Below, piece by piece: positions 58,000-64,000 of a stretch of DNA of 64,000 bases (position 1 is the stretch's first letter; each line of letters begins with the position of its first letter). The stretch spans positions 24,382,906 to 24,446,905 of the forward strand of contig OX463818.1 of NCBI GenBank assembly GCA_949825045.1, in the 5' to 3' direction. The notes beneath the pieces were generated by a model, which worked only from the letters and a program-made list of their open reading frames with translations, did not search any database and was not told the DNA's origin. The translations under genes and the position numbers were made by a program. The stretch comes from Argyresthia goedartella. Lineage: Eukaryota > Arthropoda > Insecta > Lepidoptera > Argyresthiidae.

Positions 58000-59840
58000 A
58001 ACATATCGCCTCAATAACAACACAAGTTACGGCGACATTTATTAACAACAAAGGACAGTGTCTAAAGGCAAGGTCACGCGGAACATTTATCATTGTCAAT
58101 TTTATGATCCACTGAGTTCTGTTATTTTACATCACATACTACTACTACTACGACTGATAATTCAGAGCATTTGTTGAATTTTAAAATCAAGCAAATACTA
58201 CTAGCTTCAATTATTTTAACCGAATGCCCAAATAAAATGCAAGTTAACCCCTTAAGCCCTGGTGGTGCCACTGCGCCGTTGTAGGTTTTGAATTTGATTA
58301 AAATGGCATGAGGTTCAAAATCGCGATACCATGTAACCCAGGTCCAGGTGCAGGCCTCGAAAGGTTAAGGCGCGTGTATGGGTAAAATTAGCTTTACGAT
58401 TTGGGTGATTGAAAGGCATCGAACCTCCTTGGCGTAACTAAAGTTGCAAGGTCGATCGACAAAGAAGATAATTACAAACAACAATTGCTTAAAAAATCCA
58501 TTGCGACGACTTTCCATGATAAGAGTAACGGTGCAATTCAAAAATGGAAGAAAATCATTGTAGCATTTTTCTGTAATGATGTCCGTAACGTTTTTCTAAT
58601 CTCATTTGTATTTAGAATATCTAGTTCTAACTGCTTTGTAGATAGGGTTATTTTCGCAAATTAGATGGTAAGATGTGCGTAACAAATGCAGCCCTCAATG
58701 GATAAACAAATTTAACTATGATTACAATTGCTTTGTTTCTTTAAGCATGTCGAATCGAACCAACATATGTTAAAACTAACTCGATTTTCATTAAAATATA
58801 AAAAAGTTTTGTTTGTCCCGGGAAAAAATCGGGAATCCCGTATTTTTCCCTGTTTCGGCTGTAGTCCCTAACAGACAAAAATAATATCTGGCAACCCTAC
58901 ATACATGTCACTATTGGCAATTCATAACAAAAAAAAACATTCCAGAAAATTGAGCAAAAGACAGTAAAAAGGACTCATCTCTATAAAATTATGGACTAAT
59001 TAGGTGCATTGTTTTAAATTTTTATCTATATTTCGCAAAGGTCCCAAATAATATAGATTGTAAAACTATAGAAAACTTACGATGAATGCTGCTGAAATGT
59101 TAAAGATTTTTTAGGTGGTTTATTCTTCTCCCTGAGTGGACTTTGATTCCCTTTTTTTCACCAGGCATGATTGCCTTGTTTTAATATTAGGATCTCACTA
59201 AGTCTTTACTACTATAATCTGACATCTCACCAGTTTATAAAACTAAATCAAATCAATATTAGTTCACGTTCAGAACTTCTGACTGACAACTGAATTATTG
59301 ACGGGCGGGAAAACGGCCCGAAATATTATAAATGAGCACAACATTACCCATTGTTGTACTAGCAATAACTCAGAGTAGAGTAGGTATATAATAAAAATAT
59401 AAGTTAGGTGGTAACATTAGGACTTTTGTTGTTAGCAAACTTATTTGAAATGAAATATATCTATGTCGGTTTCACTACAGGTGCCGTTATATTTATCGAA
59501 CATTCTGGTTAAGGGCGAGTGCTTGCAAGTATTTGTTCTGCATAGAGGTGTATGGAGCGTGTTGGTTATGGGTTTGCGAGGATAGTTGGAAGGATAATAT
59601 ATGTTTGTGGAATCGGGATTCAGCATTGTCATTTCTGTTTTAGACTTGACTCTTCGATTGCGGTTTATGTTGACATCTAGCCACCGAATTGTCGTCTAGG
59701 GAGCAGCGGCATACAATGGGATGCCCAACAACTTATCACTGGCCTCTAATGCACCGCACTCGTGATTTGAAAACATTCTTAGCCGGAAGTTCGAGTACAC
59801 ATTAGGCGTCTTGCGCGCGCTTTATTCCATGCCCTCCTTT
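58000..59840. other. stretch without a gene
   Basis: No coding sequence. A short repeat-like phrase (cccgggaaaaaatcgggaat) lies at 58818-58837. Confidence 0.45.
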
Positions 59841-59844
59841 AAAA

Positions 59845-60470
59845 CCTGGGGGGCGATTTACTAAAAATCCTGAAATATGTGTTTTATTATTCAAAACAAG
59901 GGATATAGGGGATATAGGGACTATCAATTTTCAGACCGCTAGCATCAAAATTTACAGAAGTCAACCCCCGGTTTAAGGGGTAGGGGGTAAAAATTTCAAG
60001 TCTTGAGTTTTTTTTTTTGTTGTTTGTGTACTAATTAACGAAGCACATAAGTGGAGTCATATTATTCGTATAATTATGTACTAATATTCTGAAACTTGAC
60101 GAGAGCCCTATGGGATTGAGGGATGTTTTTTTAATGCCTACAATACGTATTTTCTTATTTGTATTAATATACTTTAATAAGTGGTCTTTGTACTTGTATA
60201 ATTTTCAGATCTCTAGTAGGAAGTTCTGTTTGTATGGGAAAACGTATACAAACTTCCATCCCCTAATTTAAAGCGTGGGAGTGATTTACTTAAAATCCTG
60301 AAATAGTTATTTCATTATTTATAACAAGGAATCCCTATATACATTTTCAGACCTCTAGCATCAAAATTTGCTTAAGTCTGATACAAACTTAAACTAGGGG
60401 ACTACCCCCCAACCCCTTAAACCCCTAGTTTAAGGGGTTGGGGGGTAAAAATTCCAAGTTTTAGATTTTT
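59845..60470. repeat. two diverged direct copies of a unit of about 165-200 bp
   Basis: 59850-60000 and 60265-60462 share, in order: gcgatttact / gtgatttact, atcctgaaata, ttttcagac-c-ctagcatcaa + aatttac/gc, and gggggtaaaaattycaag. The second copy contains a perfect G/C hairpin at 60404-60446. Confidence 0.65.
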
Positions 60471-61309
60471 TATACTAATACTAGCTTTCATACCAAATTT
60501 CAGCTTTCTAGGACTTAAGGAAGTACCTAAGAATTTTGATGATCATCAGTGAGTGAGTCAGTGACGAAATTGGGGTATTATAGATATCAATAAAATCTAA
60601 TGTATACGAGCTATGCTTTTGAATCTTTCTATGTATATTAAGCCCACTACTGACACCATATCCCGAAAATTTTGTTCAACTGCTATAATCCAAACCCAAG
60701 CTACGAGAAAAGGTAGATATGTAGATGTAGTGCCCTCGCGCTTCGCTTGCTCGTCTTGGCGGGGGCACTGCCGTGCCCCCAGATACAAACGAAATTGAAA
60801 GTGCTACATTAATTTATTTAGCTTCGTCAGCTCTTTGTATGGGAAATAAGAAGAGAGCACGTTGTTTACTTATCCCACGTGTTCACGTGTTTCACGTGTT
60901 CATGATATTTTTGTCCACGACAGTTTACATGTCTATCTGAGTTATAGCGAGTCACGTGTGAGCGTCAATCCCACAGACTATTTGACGAAGTAATGACACG
61001 GTTCAGTGTTTACTGTTCGCCGTACACACGGTAAGGTGACCCTGACATTTTGGCAGTGGCGTGGCGAGCGTTTCGCAACAGACTCCGTTAGAAGTGTAAA
61101 GCGAAAGTTTTACTAAGAGCTTCTTTCATTAATGGGCTTCTTGGAAAGTGATTGATTCGTTCATGGCTGGCTGAAGCCGCGCAGTGGTTTAATACAATCA
61201 CTGGTAAAGATAATCGATTTAAAACGATACAAATACAACATCATTTGTTTTACCCAAAAGCAATACCTTTGGTACAGGCATAAACGGGAGCAAAGTCAAA
61301 GTTCTTTAT

Positions 61310-61660
61310 TACTGTAGATATTTATATCTTAGCAAACGTATTTTTTTGCTTCTTCTCTACATAGGACCACAGAATAGCGTAGAAACGCCTACAGATTGAT
61401 CTTTTAGATCTATTTTAAAAATTGTTTGTGCTTACAAGTATTACAATATTAATTATTATGATTAATAAGCAGGAATAAATAATTACCAAATTAATGACAG
61501 CAAAGTATGTGTTGAGCTAGATTAACCCCATACAGTCCCGTCATTTAAGGCGATGATGGAATAAAAATGCGCTGTCGAGTGGAAGTGAGTAATCTTGAAC
61601 ATTGTAATATTCCTTTTTCGACAAAGTCGCTTCAACATGCTTTTTGGCTATATTGGTCCA
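61310..61660 (-). mobile_element. LINE family L, C-terminus and 3' end, copy 4
   Basis: gcttcttctctacataggac, agcaggaataaataat, catacagtcccgtcatttaa, then agtaatcttgaacattgtaa + tattcctttttcgacaaagtcgc match 28395-28790. The minus strand codes a decayed NVQDYLNDGT-type tail. A 39-bp insertion (gcgatgatgg to gaagtg) splits the block at 61550-61588. Confidence 0.65.
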
Positions 61661-61977
61661 ATAACATAGTTGTTGCATGTTTTACCATACGGGATAGCAG
61701 AGGCACAATTGGTCCATCGTTTTTTATAGGATGGGAAGATCAATAAACAAACAATCAATCAAGTAATTAATAAACTCTGATCAAATTGTATTTCACAGAT
61801 CGCGACGTGAATTTGTCGTATATTTCGTATTTGGGTAAACGAGGGACATTTTTAGTCACGAGCGGACGAGATAATAAAAAAATAAAACTGAGAAGTAAAA
61901 AGCACTAATGCGAAAAAGTGGCAAACGCTTCTTTTCGAGTAAACGCATTGTAAGAGTAGGTTATGTGACCGATACAT

Positions 61978-62327
61978 AATGGAGGGCATTAAAACTCGAG
62001 AGTGGGTTTATGAAACGAGCCGAAGGCGAGTTGCAAAATAATACTACTCGAGTTTTAATGTCTAATTATGTACAGTTGCATACACTAGTTTATCTACACA
62101 CATATCAAAAGCTCTGTGGCATTGTGGCATTGATTATTGCTCTGCACTTGTTTAGCTTGTTCAGTAGTACCAACTTCACAGACAAACTAGGGGCGGCATA
62201 ATTGTCATAATGCGTCAATATTCAGATAAGAAATGAGTTTTTATCAAGTAGTATATCATTGTGCTGGTCTTAACGTGCGGTTTTTGGGCGCAGTAAAGAG
62301 GGTTTATGATACGTGTGTAGATAAAAT
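61978..62327 (+). mobile_element. fold-back element family F, copy 4
   Basis: Outer hairpin: taatggagggcattaaaact + cgagagtg and actactcgagttttaatg. Inner pair: tttatctacacac and gtgtgtagataaa (62313-62325). Compared with copy 3 it lacks two internal blocks (ttgatgtgttcaggaaccg; gcaggcgggcctcggcg). Confidence 0.8.
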
Positions 62328-62942
62328 TAATTATTTTTTACTTTACTACTCGAAACTGTGGCGCAAGATGGTCAGTAATGGGGCCGAAAAATAATGAATA
62401 GATAACCAGGACAACAAAAACATTTCTAGCCTGTTCTCACACTCACTCCTCCATGCTCAATTTCCAGCCTCTAGTCCAGGATTGCTTTTGCTCTGTATGA
62501 AATTATGTATGGCCGAAGTATACTTGTATTAATTTGACGTAAATCCTCGAACAAAGGAGTTAATTGCGCGAGGTTATCGTCCTAAGACGGACGTCATAAA
62601 GCCACGGCCTAATTAACGACAAGTAATGCACGTAGCCGCCGTATCAGTGTACTGGGGCTGCAGACGCTTCACTGCCACCTATCCATAAACCTATCATGAT
62701 TTATGGTTCCGTAACCAAAGCTTGCTATGCCAACTTTGTTTTTTAACTTTGTTTATTCAATAAATAAATAAATGATATTAGTTAACACAGTAACCATGCG
62801 CTTAAACCACTAGATTTAAGTGCGACATGGTGAGATCGCTCAACTACTCGACGGTAAGTACTTTGGATACAATAGAAACAATGTCTACATAATATCTACA
62901 TATCTACTATCTATGTATACATTGCTACAATTGCACTTTATT

Positions 62943-63260
62943 TTAAACATAACGGGAAAAGTAATATGATTTTAAGATAAATTTTCTCTTTAATATATTA
63001 TTTAGTAAACTGTCTATAGTTATTTTAGGTATCTTATTTAAAATACTGGGAAGCATGTATTCCCAGGTCCGTTCGCCATATGTATTGTTATAGCGGGGAA
63101 TAACATAGGTAAGCAAATAGGACAAGGTTCGTAGGTTTTTAGGTCTACTTTTTCTAGTTAATGAATCTATACGACCATATTCCTCACACACAATGGACGA
63201 TTCCAGTTTATCGTATACAGTTAGGGCCATACCACAAAAAAATAAACTACTGTTTAGCAC
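62943..63260 (-). mobile_element. LINE-like polyprotein C-terminal fragment
   Basis: A 105-codon open frame on the minus strand includes RKSRPKNLRTLSYLLTYVIP, then RYNNTYGERTWEYMLPSILN and KIPKITIDSLLNNILKRKFI. The GERTWEYMLPSILNKIP block resembles the tail of RT polyproteins of insect LINEs (compare NELPCTIRDSRSLNIFKNRL at 572-640). Frame intact, but no RT domain and no start context, so a retroelement remnant is favoured over a gene. Confidence 0.5.
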
Positions 63261-63559
63261 TTGTTTAAAAACAAAAACGTATGGGATTTGACGTTTGTTT
63301 TGAGGTTAAACGCTGTTTAATATTTTCTGTGGTAACACGGTTAGTATAGTACAATAGAGAAACAAACCCGTGCGTTGAGTTGACTTATGATAAGATTAAC
63401 AAGACAAGTTAATTTGTGCACGTTAAAGTACTATGGCCAGGGAACAGCTGATGCACAGAAGCGAAGGATATGAGTGTATAAAGCTAATCGCCAACCTCCA
63501 AGAGGCTCAATAAGAAGTACCTAGAAGAAAAGTGATTAGCTCAACTGTCTGGTACATCT

Positions 63560-63725
63560 GGTAATCACAAATAATTAAAAAAACAAGAATAACATTAAAA
63601 TAATGTAAAAAAGCGAGCTTTTCTCTAATAAGAGATCTCTTCTCCTGCAGACCAAGTTCCGATAAGAAAGGTTGAGCGCTGAGCGAGCGGGGGTAGACCA
63701 CGTGTATAGATAGTGTACAATAAAC
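63560..63725 (-). repeat. LINE 3' UTR fragment
   Basis: gcgagcttttctctaataag + agatctcttctcctgcag and gctgagcgagcgggggtaga are the inverse of 830-915 in the first LINE (cttcccccgctcaacc, ctggaagaaatctctttt). Confidence 0.55.
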
Positions 63726-63937
63726 TAAATACACGAATGCCTACATAAATACCAAAAGTTTATATAGATATATACTATACTACTACTACTACTACTATAT
63801 AGATACTTATCAACTTACAAACTACCTGTTATTATAAAGAGATGTCAAGTAGGATATGATAACTCATACATAACATAACTCTACTGTGGCAACTGGTAGT
63901 AAACGGGTAGCCAGTTGGTACAACACATAAGTCACCT

Positions 63938-64000
63938 ATGGGGTGGCCGAGGCAAAGTTGGGCTCCGTTTAGCCACTTATTCAATGCTCACATTTATTAT
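63938..64000 (-). repeat. SINE-C tail fragment, cut by window edge
   Basis: ctatggggtggccgaggcaa + agttgggctcc matches the gtggcagaggc module and continues with ttattcaatgctcac, as in 8640-8660. Confidence 0.5.

Overview
The window looks like nuclear DNA of a lepidopteran insect (moth or butterfly). It is AT-rich and almost gene-free. It carries tRNA-derived SINEs whose tails resemble Bm1-type moth SINEs, 5'-truncated RTE and Jockey/CR1-like LINEs, a mariner, and many short inverted-repeat elements. No bacterial or organellar gene and no CRISPR array is visible.

The only convincing host coding sequence is two exons on the + strand, 12028-12193 and 34171-34303, joined in frame by consensus splice sites across an intron of about 22 kb. 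Together they encode an Arg/Glu-rich stretch, then LFQAPIRV, then a D-R-T-S-Q-Q-I-Q-N-K-L-G-D-Y helix. This matches the N-terminal homology domain of the AF4/FMR2 family (Drosophila lilliputian, human AFF1-4), the part that docks on cyclin T1 of P-TEFb in the super elongation complex. Both neighbouring introns run out of the recognised sequence, so the window is most likely the 5' intronic part of a large lilli orthologue. Just after the second exon a diverged tandem copy of its 3' half and donor site lies in the intron.

Layout: 1-5.2 kb holds a core-plus-inverted-arrays element, a LINE 3' end, a fold-back element, a small MITE, an internally deleted mariner and a SINE. 5.2-12 kb holds SINEs, a (CA)n tract, a second fold-back copy and an RTE LINE tail. 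12-34 kb is the big intron, with LINE fragments, Bm1-like SINEs, a second TA-flanked inverted-repeat transposon, an element with inverted ends and a minus-strand ORF relic, and a 1.2 kb element with 70-bp TIRs carrying a broken transposon-type ORF. 34-64 kb is intron or intergenic, with MITEs, a hairpin minisatellite (3 x 67 bp), an exact 304-bp tandem duplication, RTE and Jockey-like LINE pieces and two more fold-back copies.

The most unusual structure is a dispersed family in which a conserved core of about 90 bp is flanked on both sides by short repeats. These repeats are inverted relative to each other and differ from copy to copy.
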